The notes beneath the pieces were generated by a model that was not told the origin of the DNA, did not search any database, and saw nothing but the letters and a program-made list of their open reading frames with translations. A program made the position numbers and the translations under genes. From contig CANQMB010000043.1 in assembly GCA_947624845.1 (NCBI GenBank), positions 1-8,841 of the forward strand: DNA of 8,841 nt, in the 5' to 3' direction. Source of the stretch: an uncultured Bacilli bacterium. Its GTDB lineage: Bacteria > Bacillota_I > Bacilli_A > RF39 > UBA660. Positions 1 to 5,390 of this stretch are shown here, piece by piece (the stretch's first letter is position 1; each line of letters begins with the position of its first letter).

Positions 1-450
1 TAATTCTTTTAATTCAAATAACTGGCATCGACTCCGAATAGCTGGATTAATCGCGTGATAAGGATTGGCAGTAGTCATTCCAATTAAAGTAATTAAACCA
101 CTTTCTAATTGAGGTAATAATAAATCCTGTTTGTCTTTATTTAGACGATGAATTTCATCCATAATTAAAACTAGGCCATCATACATTTTAGCCTCTTCAA
201 TCACGATATCAAAGTCTTTTTTATTGTTCATCGTCGCATTTAAAAATCGATAGCGAACTCCAAGATCAGAGACGATTGCATTTGCAATCGAGGTTTTTCC
301 AATACCTGGTTTTCCATATAAGATCATCGAAAAAATTTTTTTATTTTTTACTAAATTTGATAAAATTTTATCTTTACCAATTAAATGTGTCTGACCTAAG
401 ACTTCTTTTAAAGAAGTGGGGGCCATTTTCAGTGCGAGAGGTTTTTCCAT
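1..450 (-). CDS. rarA: RarA/MgsA-type replication-associated AAA+ ATPase, N-terminal 150 residues (3' end outside window)
   Basis: Reading the minus strand from the ATG at 450 gives an open frame of 150 codons that runs off the left edge. It has the clamp-loader AAA+ layout: Walker A GKPGIGKT at residues 46-53, Walker B LVLIMDEIHR at 93-102 with D98 and E99, the sensor-1 segment GMTTANP at 124-130, and an arginine-rich NPAIRSR at 135-141. The opening segment (LALKMAPTSLKEVLGQTHLIG) is the usual N-terminus of RarA/MgsA/WRNIP1 proteins, which act at stalled replication forks and in recombination. The family is normally about 420 residues, so roughly the first third is seen. A GGTGA ribosome site lies just upstream. 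It follows a 65-residue gene by 17 bases and is probably co-transcribed with it. RuvB and DnaX are less likely because of the GMTTANP and HRLNKDKQD segments. Confidence 0.88.
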   Translation of the reverse strand, partial: MEKPLALKMAPTSLKEVLGQTHLIGKDKILSNLVKNKKIFSMILYGKPGIGKTSIANAIVSDLGVRYRFLNATMNNKKDFDIVIEEAKMYDGLVLIMDEIHRLNKDKQDLLLPQLESGLITLIGMTTANPYHAINPAIRSRCQLFELKEL

Positions 451-467
451 TTTATCACCACTTTAAA

Positions 468-665
468 TTATTTTTTTATAAGAGATTTTACAATAAATTT
501 TTTAGCTTCGATCGATGTCACTTGTTCTCTGCCTCGAACATCTACTTTTCTTTGAATTGCTTGATTTACTGCATTTACATGACTCCAAGAAACGGGATAG
601 ACAGTATCCGTTTTCTGTTCTTTGACAACAGGTCGATAGTTTAGTTTTACTCGTTTGATTCCCAT
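468..665 (-). CDS. Unknown small basic protein, first gene of the rarA operon
   Basis: I do not recognise this 65-residue protein. It begins MGIKRVKLNYRPVV and carries 15 Lys/Arg against 5 Asp/Glu, so it is strongly basic. There is no membrane segment, no signal peptide and no cysteine. The middle (YPVSWSHVNAVNQAIQ, about residues 23-38) could form a helix. Being real is supported by a good ribosome site (AAAGGAG) 6-8 bases before the ATG at 665, by a well-placed sigma-A-like promoter upstream, and by the 17-base gap to rarA. The high positive charge would suit nucleic-acid or ribosome binding, but that is inference only. The plus-strand open frame that overlaps it lacks a ribosome site and has a Phe/Tyr-rich composition typical of antisense reading. 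Confidence 0.7.
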   Translation of the reverse strand: MGIKRVKLNYRPVVKEQKTDTVYPVSWSHVNAVNQAIQRKVDVRGREQVTSIEAKKFIVKSLIKK

Positions 666-684
666 ATAAATTCTCCTTTCTTTA

Positions 685-713
685 AGTATAACTTTTTTTT
701 AAATATTTGTAAA
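685..713 (-). promoter_or_regulatory. Sigma-A-like promoter for the 65-residue gene and rarA
   Basis: On the minus strand TTTACA (708-713) and TATACT (685-690) are separated by 17 bases, close to the vegetative consensus. The predicted transcript would start near 678, within the ribosome site of the 65-residue gene or just before it. The -35 box overlaps the -35 box of the opposing xerD promoter. Confidence 0.6.
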
Positions 714-736
714 TTCATAAACTTTTATATTATAAT
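707..736 (+). promoter_or_regulatory. Sigma-A-like promoter for xerD-deoB
   Basis: TTGTAA (707-712) and a perfect TATAAT (731-736) are separated by 18 bases. Transcription would start near 743, giving a leader of only about 12 bases that opens directly with the GTGGTGA ribosome site (743-749) before the ATG at 755. Confidence 0.65.
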
Positions 737-754
737 AGATATAGTGGTGATACT

Positions 755-1645
755 ATGATTGCAAAAGATGCTATCGAAGACTTTATAAATTATTGTACTT
801 TTGAAAAAGGTTTATCTGAAAATACAATTAAATCTTATCAAAATGATCTAGAACAGTTTTTTTTATTTTTTAAAAAAGAAGATACTCTAATTAAGCAAAT
901 AAAGACATCGGACATTGAACGATATTTAAAAAAAGAAATAGAAAGTGGGAAAACAGATACAACCATTGCCCATAAATTGACGACCATTAAGAATTTCTTT
1001 TCTTATTTGATGAAGATGGGAATAATTCAAACCGATGTGGCAATTTCAATTAGTCGACCTAAATTACGAAAAAAACTACCGAAAACTTTAAGTGTAGAGG
1101 AAGTTGAAAATCTATTAAATATTCCGTTAGAGAGTGTATTTGACTATCGGAATAAAGCTATGCTAGAATTGTTATATGGAACTGGTTTACGTATTTCTGA
1201 ATTAATTCAATTAAAAGTTTTTGATCTAGATTTCACCGCTTGTCTCATTCATATTATGGGAAAAGGAAAAAAAGAAAGAATTGTCCCTTTAGGAGAATAT
1301 AGTTTGTATTATTTAAAACTTTATATGGAAAGAAGAGGGGAATTATTAAAAGGAAAAAGTAGTGAGTATCTATTTTTAAATCGTAGTGGAGAAAAAATTA
1401 CTAGACAAGGATTTTTTAAAATTTTGAAAAAATTACTAAAAGAAAAAGGTTTAAATCCGGAAGTTTCTCCTCATACTTTAAGACATTCCTTCGCTACTCA
1501 TCTGTTGAGTAGGGGAGCAGATCTTCGAAGTATTCAAGAGCTTTTAGGACATTCGGATATTGTCACTACAAAAATATATACGCATATCAGTGATGAAAAA
1601 GTAGAACATGATTATCATAAATATCATCCAAGAGATCATAAATAA
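755..1645 (+). CDS. xerD: Site-specific tyrosine recombinase XerD
   Basis: Tyrosine recombinase of 296 residues, the normal Xer length. The N-terminal SAM-like core-binding domain covers about residues 1-90 and the catalytic domain about 110-290. All catalytic residues are visible: R146 in GTGLRISEL, K170 in GKGKKERIVPLG, H240 and R243 in HTLRHSFATHL, H266 in LGHSDIVTT, and the nucleophile Y275 in KIYTH. Xer recombinases resolve chromosome dimers at dif with FtsK. The choice of XerD over XerC rests on the deoB neighbour, as in B. subtilis, and on general similarity. The ATG at 755 follows the GTGGTGA ribosome site and the promoter at 707-736. deoB starts 9 bases after the stop, so the two form an operon. 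Nothing suggests a phage integrase. Confidence 0.93.
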   Translation: MIAKDAIEDFINYCTFEKGLSENTIKSYQNDLEQFFLFFKKEDTLIKQIKTSDIERYLKKEIESGKTDTTIAHKLTTIKNFFSYLMKMGIIQTDVAISISRPKLRKKLPKTLSVEEVENLLNIPLESVFDYRNKAMLELLYGTGLRISELIQLKVFDLDFTACLIHIMGKGKKERIVPLGEYSLYYLKLYMERRGELLKGKSSEYLFLNRSGEKITRQGFFKILKKLLKEKGLNPEVSPHTLRHSFATHLLSRGADLRSIQELLGHSDIVTTKIYTHISDEKVEHDYHKYHPRDHK

Positions 1646-1654
1646 GGAGTGAAT

Positions 1655-2824
1655 ATGATGCAATTTAAAAGAATATTTGTTATGATTTTAGATTCAGTAG
1701 GAGTAGGGGAAGCGATAGATGCAACGAGTTATGGTGATAACGGTGCCAATACATTGGGACATATTAAAGAAAATAGTGATTTATTTATTCCCAACTTAAA
1801 AAAAATAGGCTTTTTAAATACTTTGAATATGAAAGAAGACAGTGAAGTCGATGCCTATTATACAATTGCTAAACCAAATAATGCTGGAAAAGATACTTTA
1901 AATGGACATTATGAAATGATGGGTATTACCAATAATATTCCTTTTAAAACATTCAATAATGGATTTCCAGGAGAAGTATTAGCCGCAATTGAACAAGTTA
2001 CAGGAAGACGAGTCATTGGTAATAAATGTTGTAATGATGAATCGATTATACAAGAACTTGGCGATCGTCAATTGAATTATGGTTCATTAATTATCTATAC
2101 TTCTGCCGATTCGGATTTACAAGTAGCTGCTCATGAAGATTGTATTCCCGTATCTAAATTATACGAATATTGCGAAAAAATAAGGGCAATTACCTTGAAA
2201 GAAGATTGGCGAGTAGGGCGTGTGATTGCTCGACCATTTACTGGTAAAATTGGAGAATTTAAATTAAATCATAATGGAAGAAAAGATTATGCATTAAAGC
2301 CACCAAAAAAGACAGTTTTAGATAGTTTACTAGAAAATAATTATAATGTTATCGCAATCGGTAAAATTAATGATATATTCGATGGGCAAGGGATTAATAA
2401 AAATATTAAAGCTTCCTCAAATATAGAAGGAATCAACAAATTAACGGATATTATGGATAAGAAATTCACGGGCCTTTGTATGATTAATTTAAGTGATTTT
2501 GATAGTTTATATGGCCATACGAGAGACGTTGATGGTTATGCTCGTGCAATTGAAGAATTAGATGTTGAAATTCCGATGATTTTAAATAAATTAGAACCTG
2601 ATGACTTATTAATTATTACTGCCGATCATGGAAATGATCCAACATTTCCAGGAAATGATCACACTAGAGAAAATGTTCCTGTCATTTTCTATAGTCGAAG
2701 TTTTGTTGAACCCAAGCGATTAAAAGCATTTAATACATTAGCTAATATTGGAGCGACAATTGCCGACAATTTTGAAGTGGAACAACCAGAAATAGGAATC
2801 AGTATCCTATCGGAGTTAGAATAA
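1655..2824 (+). CDS. deoB: Phosphopentomutase (DeoB)
   Basis: Interconverts (deoxy)ribose 1-phosphate and 5-phosphate, linking nucleoside salvage to the pentose phosphate route; a cytosolic, Mn-dependent member of the alkaline phosphatase superfamily. Counting from the ATG at 1655 (389 residues, normal length), the metal ligands D13, D283, H288, D324, H325 and H336 all line up with the known Bacillus enzyme. The phospho-acceptor is T81 in GKDTLNGH. Other hallmarks are YTSADSDLQVAAHE, GRVIARPF and ITADHGNDP. A longer reading from GTG at 1649 is unlikely because that GTG is part of the AAGGAGTG ribosome site. ATG 1655 (5-base spacing) and ATG 1658 (8-base spacing) are both possible, and 1658 has the better spacing. 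It is co-transcribed with xerD and ends at an intrinsic terminator. Confidence 0.95.
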   Translation: MMQFKRIFVMILDSVGVGEAIDATSYGDNGANTLGHIKENSDLFIPNLKKIGFLNTLNMKEDSEVDAYYTIAKPNNAGKDTLNGHYEMMGITNNIPFKTFNNGFPGEVLAAIEQVTGRRVIGNKCCNDESIIQELGDRQLNYGSLIIYTSADSDLQVAAHEDCIPVSKLYEYCEKIRAITLKEDWRVGRVIARPFTGKIGEFKLNHNGRKDYALKPPKKTVLDSLLENNYNVIAIGKINDIFDGQGINKNIKASSNIEGINKLTDIMDKKFTGLCMINLSDFDSLYGHTRDVDGYARAIEELDVEIPMILNKLEPDDLLIITADHGNDPTFPGNDHTRENVPVIFYSRSFVEPKRLKAFNTLANIGATIADNFEVEQPEIGISILSELE

Positions 2825-2854
2825 AAAAGAGTAGGGGGTCTCTCTACTTTTTTT
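2824..2854 (+). terminator. Intrinsic terminator of xerD-deoB
   Basis: A hairpin starts at the last base of the deoB stop codon. The A-tract and AGTAG (2830-2834) pair with CTACT (2844-2848) and the following T-tract (2849-2854), with a G-U pair at 2829/2849. The run of seven T makes it a good rho-independent terminator. Its A-tract could also help stop transcription arriving from the minus strand. Confidence 0.75.
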
Positions 2855-2881
2855 ATGTTTCATTTTATTTTATTCTATTTT

Positions 2882-3073
2882 TCATTCATCTTTTTTCTTT
2901 TTCTTTTCTTTAAAAGAACTACAAATGGTCTCATCGGAACAAAAACATTGATCATTATCACAATCACAGCTTACTTGAATTTCTTCTAATCCGCAAGTCC
3001 CCTCTTCATTATTATATTTGCATGATTCTACATCACAGCGAATTGTTTGCTGATTACTTGCATTTTTCTTCAT
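2882..3073 (-). CDS. Small cysteine-rich protein, DUF1540 family
   Basis: A protein of 63 residues with eight cysteines: C13, C18, C27, C36, C38, C43, C45 and C51. The pattern (IRCDVESCKYN, then a Cys, then IQVS, and finally TICSSF) fits the DUF1540 domain, a short presumed metal-binding module common in Clostridia and Bacilli, whose function is unknown. The CDCDNDQCFC stretch (36-45) adds four cysteines inside the usually variable loop. The tail is a Lys-rich stretch (residues 55-61) ending KDE. The ATG at 3073 has a very strong AGGAGGAG ribosome site. The promoter is not obvious: TATAAG at 3120-3125 on the minus strand is a weak candidate. Zinc or other metal binding is inferred from the cysteines. 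Confidence 0.8.
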   Translation of the reverse strand: MKKNASNQQTIRCDVESCKYNNEEGTCGLEEIQVSCDCDNDQCFCSDETICSSFKEKKKKKDE

Positions 3074-3378
3074 TTTATTCTCCTCCTCTTAATGTTATTT
3101 TGTGCAACGAGATGAAGAACTTATACAGCAAAAGTAAGAAAAATGCACGAGAATGCGTCTTTAATTTTTAAAAATTTCAATTTTAAATTTATTTCTATTC
3201 GAATATGTTTTAAAAAAGAGAAGGTATTCATGTCTAAAGAGAAGTATTATAGGAATATCTATATTATTCAAATATAGATATTCATTAAATCGTTTTTAGA
3301 ATAATTTATAAGTTAACATAATATCAATTATAGGAAGTTATATAAAAAGCAGAAAACATTAGACGAATGCTAATGTTT
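3074..3378. other. 305-base non-coding gap with inverted repeats
   Basis: No convincing gene lies here. The left end holds the ribosome site of the DUF1540 gene (about 3080-3090) and presumably its promoter. A 10-base palindrome TATTCGAATA lies at 3196-3205 and a 13-bp perfect inverted repeat at 3253-3283. A minus-strand TATAAT lies beside the latter (3246-3251). The right end is the terminator of the XRE gene. Very short open frames occur, such as 15 codons at 3230-3277, but I see no support for translation beyond a moderate AAGG site. Confidence 0.6.
3253..3283. repeat. Perfect inverted repeat (12 bp listed arms, extendable to 13 bp, 5-base loop)
   Basis: GAATATCTATAT (3253-3264) is the exact reverse complement of 3272-3283, and T3265/A3271 extend it to 13 bp around a 5-base loop. 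No T-run follows on either strand, so it is not a standard terminator. It sits next to a minus-strand TATAAT at 3246-3251, so it could be an operator or an RNA hairpin in a long DUF1540 leader. Confidence 0.6.
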
Positions 3379-3379
3379 T
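3353..3379 (-). terminator. Hairpin terminator of the XRE gene
   Basis: AAAACATTAG (3353-3362) pairs perfectly with CTAATGTTTT (3370-3379) around a 7-base loop. On the minus strand the stem ends in TTTT, followed after a short break (CTGC) by TTTTT. It begins right at the stop codon of the regulator gene. Confidence 0.6.
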
Positions 3380-4146
3380 TAGACTTTGCGTGATTGTATT
3401 TCTGCAATCTTCTCTAATACTTCTTTGGCATTATCTTCATTGATTTCTGTATATCCTAATTCTTTTAATGCCTGTATTTTAGCTGAATTTAATTCTTGTG
3501 TTCTACTTAATTTTTCTTCGTTTTTATGTTCAATATCTTGAACAAATCTCTTATGTGTTTCCGCAATTTTATTTTTTGATGCACCACCATTATTATATAA
3601 GGTCATTGCAGAAAACATGATACTTTCAAATATAAATTGCTTATCTTTATTATATACAAATTCATTTACAGGAGTAAATCCCAATGATTTTGACATATAG
3701 ACTAATATATATTTTAATTCATCTGTATTATCTAAAGATTGCAAAAAGTGATACAAATAGCAATAAGTCGTATAGGTATCCTTCGTTTTATCCTCTGATA
3801 GTTTTTCTTTTAGTAAATTAATAATATCTGATAAGACTTCCTGTTCTTTTTTATTAAAGCCTTTTAAATCGGCAATAACTTCACGATTAGAAGAATCTTT
3901 TACACCTTCATTTAATCGATTTTCAACTTCAATAATATAGTCTCCATTTACTGTCAGTTTTTGAATTTCATCCTCTGATTGAATATTTAATAAACTTAAT
4001 AGACGAACTGCTTTTTCTTTTGGCCATTCAGCAAGTGATTTCAATGCTAAATAATTATATAACATCTGTCTAGATACTCCCAAATATTTTGCTAAACGAA
4101 CTTTAGAAATCCCAAGTTCTACTAGGATATTATTCAAATCTTTCAT
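3379..4146 (-). CDS. XRE-type helix-turn-helix regulator with an uncharacterised C-terminal region
   Basis: A soluble protein of 255 residues. Residues 3-55 form a Cro/C1-type helix-turn-helix domain (KVRLAKYLGVSRQMLYNYL at 15-33, the recognition helix being around SRQMLYNYL). The remaining 200 residues are mostly helical and I do not recognise them. They include Lys/Glu-rich stretches at about 98-122 and 190-250 that could form coiled coils or a dimerisation region, and a central YCYLYHFLQSLDN segment. No membrane segment or catalytic motif is seen. The ribosome site AGGAGGG is about 10 bases from the ATG at 4146. It has its own promoter, whose -35 region lies inside overlapping inverted repeats, suggesting self-control. 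Target genes are unknown; DUF1540 downstream and spoIIM upstream are on the same strand but separately bounded. Confidence 0.75.
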   Translation of the reverse strand: MKDLNNILVELGISKVRLAKYLGVSRQMLYNYLALKSLAEWPKEKAVRLLSLLNIQSEDEIQKLTVNGDYIIEVENRLNEGVKDSSNREVIADLKGFNKKEQEVLSDIINLLKEKLSEDKTKDTYTTYCYLYHFLQSLDNTDELKYILVYMSKSLGFTPVNEFVYNKDKQFIFESIMFSAMTLYNNGGASKNKIAETHKRFVQDIEHKNEEKLSRTQELNSAKIQALKELGYTEINEDNAKEVLEKIAEIQSRKV

Positions 4147-4169
4147 GTCCCATCTACCCTCCTAATATA

Positions 4170-4212
4170 ATTTTACCAAGAAAATGTAGATAGTCAAGTG
4201 TAAATTGACACT
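4170..4212 (-). promoter_or_regulatory. Promoter with overlapping operator-like repeats for the XRE gene
   Basis: On the minus strand TTGACT (4192-4197) and TAAAAT (4170-4175) are 16 bases apart, with an extended TGG just before the -10. Two inverted repeats cover or flank the -35: GTCAA (4193-4197) with TTGAC (4205-4209), and AGTGT (4197-4201) with ACACT (4208-4212). This is the usual position for a repressor site, and the XRE product is the obvious candidate. The region directly follows the spoIIM stop. Confidence 0.6.
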
Positions 4213-4213
4213 T

Positions 4214-4807
4214 TTATAAAAAGAAAGAGAGAAATTTAGGTACGAGAAATACTTCTATGAAGCTGCTAAGAATTAAAAAAACAAGGAAAAAACTATATAT
4301 CTTTACATATCTTCTCATTAAGCGACGAAAAGAAATTTCTTTTTTAAAAAATAATAAATTGAAAAGATGTTTTGAAAATAGAATGGCATAATAAGACAAG
4401 ACTAAATAAATACATAAATTTATTCCTTGAGGAAGAATATAAATTACAGAAAGAATGATTCCTTTCCAGTGGTATACATAAAAAATACTACTCATTGAAA
4501 AGCCCATTGTAAAGGCATGACTTGCAAATAATAAGAATATGACAGGAAATCCAATAATGGACATTCCAATCAAAAATAAAATCATCCAAAAAGAAAAGTT
4601 TTGAATTATACTTTGAAAAATAGCCGTTGAATATTCTAATTTTCCTGTTTTAATTCCACTCATGAAATTTGTAATTGTTCTAGAGACTAATTCTTTGTTT
4701 GATTTAGATAAAATGGCCACAAATAGTAATCCAAATAAAAAGGCAATCCCTGCTACTATAATTAATCCAACAAATAATCTTTTTCGTTTTTGAGACGGTA
4801 GTTTCAT
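4214..4807 (-). CDS. spoIIM: Stage II sporulation protein M
   Basis: An integral membrane protein of 197 residues, close to the usual SpoIIM length. Hydrophobic segments lie at about 11-33, 73-98, 101-112, 117-145 and 168-190, after a basic N-terminus (PSQKRKR). The family signature is the stretch from 97 to 128: HAFTMGFSM, then WKGI and ILPQGIN, matching the GF(T/S)xG...GWKG...ILPQ pattern of SpoIIM. With SpoIID and SpoIIP it forms the DMP machine that thins septal peptidoglycan and drives engulfment of the forespore; SpoIIM anchors the complex in the mother-cell membrane. The ATG at 4807 has AGGAGG 6 bases upstream. A sigma-E-like site (TCATGAA, 13 bases, AATATAGT) ends about 20 bases before it, but the match is poor. 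In B. subtilis spoIIM also lies near xerD and deoB. Confidence 0.87.
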   Translation of the reverse strand: MKLPSQKRKRLFVGLIIVAGIAFLFGLLFVAILSKSNKELVSRTITNFMSGIKTGKLEYSTAIFQSIIQNFSFWMILFLIGMSIIGFPVIFLLFASHAFTMGFSMSSIFYVYHWKGIILSVIYILPQGINLCIYLVLSYYAILFSKHLFNLLFFKKEISFRRLMRRYVKIYSFFLVFLILSSFIEVFLVPKFLSFFL

Positions 4808-4862
4808 AATGTTCCTCCTACTCTACTATATTTAGGAGAACATTTTTCATGATGAAAAGAAA

Positions 4863-4891
4863 TTTACTTTTTCCTACAAATATTTTATAAT
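4863..4891 (+). promoter_or_regulatory. Sigma-A-like promoter for the 28-residue gene
   Basis: TTTACT (4863-4868) and a perfect TATAAT (4886-4891) are separated by 17 bases. The transcript would begin near 4898, right at the AGAGGTGA ribosome site (4898-4905), leaving a leader of about 16 bases. Confidence 0.65.
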
Positions 4892-4913
4892 AGGAATAGA
4901 GGTGACATAATCA

Positions 4914-5000
4914 ATGAATAAAACTGTGGTTCGAATTGTTGCAATAGTGATGCTTCTTGCAATGATTGCTAGTATTGTAAGCGTTATTATATATATGTAA
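4914..5000 (+). CDS. 28-residue single-pass membrane peptide
   Basis: The frame from ATG 4914 to TAA 4998-5000 encodes MNKTVVRI followed by an almost uninterrupted hydrophobic stretch (about 5-27) and ends with IIYM. It has its own sigma-A-like promoter, an AGAGGTGA ribosome site 8 bases before the ATG, and a strong terminator directly after the stop, so it is a complete one-gene unit. The short basic N-terminus followed by one transmembrane helix resembles the Prli42-type stressosome-associated miniproteins of Listeria and Bacillus, but at this length the resemblance proves little. It is the only plus-strand gene between deoB and the right edge, and is divergent from spoIIM. A function cannot be assigned. 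Confidence 0.7.
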   Translation: MNKTVVRIVAIVMLLAMIASIVSVIIYM

Positions 5001-5032
5001 AAAAATTAAAGTACTCTCCTACTTTAATTTTT
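5001..5032. terminator. Bidirectional intrinsic terminator
   Basis: AAAAATTAAAGTA (5001-5013) pairs perfectly with TACTTTAATTTTT (5020-5032) around a 6-base loop. The T-run on the right serves the 28-residue plus-strand gene. The A-run on the left becomes a T-run on the minus strand, where the stem overlaps the last codons and stop of the 101-residue gene. One hairpin thus ends two convergent genes. Confidence 0.8.
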
Positions 5033-5329
5033 ATTTGTATCAATATATCCCTCAATTTCTGGCATAACTCTTTTATAATTATCTTCTCGGTAATAACGAT
5101 TGATAATATCTTTAATTCTTCTTTGATCTTTTGCCATATACAACGTCAATAATCCTGCAATTCGACTTGTAGTATACTCTTCAATGGCCCTTTTATCTTC
5201 AATTCTTAGCCCATACTTATTTAATACTTCCATTAAAGGTCCTTTGCAGAGGTAATTCGCCATTGAATTGCTCATAATATCAATGTCTCGGTCGTAATCT
5301 TTCAATTTTACTTTAGCCCAAATTTTCAC
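5024..5329 (-). CDS. Conserved-looking small protein of unknown function (MKIWAK start)
   Basis: With GTG 5329 as start this is a 101-residue soluble protein beginning MKIWAKVKLKDYDRDI. That opening is reminiscent of small Clostridia/Bacilli proteins of unknown function starting MKIWAK. The rest is rich in charged residues and probably helical (PLMEVLNKYGLRIEDKRAIEEY at about 31-52, then DQRRIKDIINRYYRE at 68-82). It has one cysteine (C28) and no membrane segment. The start is chosen because the ribosome site AGGTGAT (5334-5340) sits 4 bases before GTG 5329; ATG 5333-5335 and GTG 5336-5338 overlap that site. A strong promoter lies upstream at 5362-5390, and a shared terminator follows. I cannot name a function. 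Confidence 0.72.
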   Translation of the reverse strand: MKIWAKVKLKDYDRDIDIMSNSMANYLCKGPLMEVLNKYGLRIEDKRAIEEYTTSRIAGLLTLYMAKDQRRIKDIINRYYREDNYKRVMPEIEGYIDTNKN

Positions 5330-5361
5330 TTTCATCACCTATTTGCTTTCTTAAGTTTTCT

Positions 5362-5390
5362 ATTATAACATAGCTTTTTTTAAAATTCAA
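5362..5390 (-). promoter_or_regulatory. Extended -10 promoter for the 101-residue gene
   Basis: On the minus strand TTGAAT (5385-5390) and TATAAT (5362-5367) are exactly 17 bases apart, with an extended TGT before the -10. This is the best promoter match in the window. It begins immediately after the DUF421 stop codon, so the gene need not depend on read-through from upstream. Confidence 0.72.

Noticed and set aside
276..644. Plus-strand open frame of 122 codons
   Set aside because: It lies opposite rarA and the 65-residue gene, has no ribosome site, and its Phe/Tyr/Leu-rich composition is what antisense reading of AT-rich genes gives.
755..1645. Phage or transposon integrase instead of a housekeeping Xer protein
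   Set aside because: The length, the close match to XerD catalytic spacing and the operon with deoB all fit the chromosomal recombinase; no attachment-site repeats or phage genes are present.
1649..1654. GTG 1649 as the start of deoB
   Set aside because: This GTG is part of the AAGGAGTG ribosome site, so translation must begin downstream at 1655 or 1658.
3230..3277. Fifteen-codon plus-strand frame running into the 13-bp inverted repeat, like a leader peptide with attenuator
   Set aside because: There is no downstream plus-strand gene to regulate, no T-run after the hairpin and no clear promoter.
4197..4212. AGTGT/ACACT hairpin as a spoIIM terminator
   Set aside because: The stem is short and no T-run follows on the minus strand; it fits better as part of the XRE promoter region.
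4844..4858. TTTTCAT/ATGAAAA inverted repeat between spoIIM and the 28-residue gene
   Set aside because: Arms of only 7 bp in very AT-rich DNA; it could be an operator but chance is likely.
4849..4890. Thirteen-codon plus-strand frame (MMKRNLLFPTNIL) with AGGAGA 9 bases upstream
   Set aside because: The ribosome site is good, but no convincing promoter precedes it and its end lies within the -10 box of the next gene. It probably reflects the AT-rich spoIIM upstream region.
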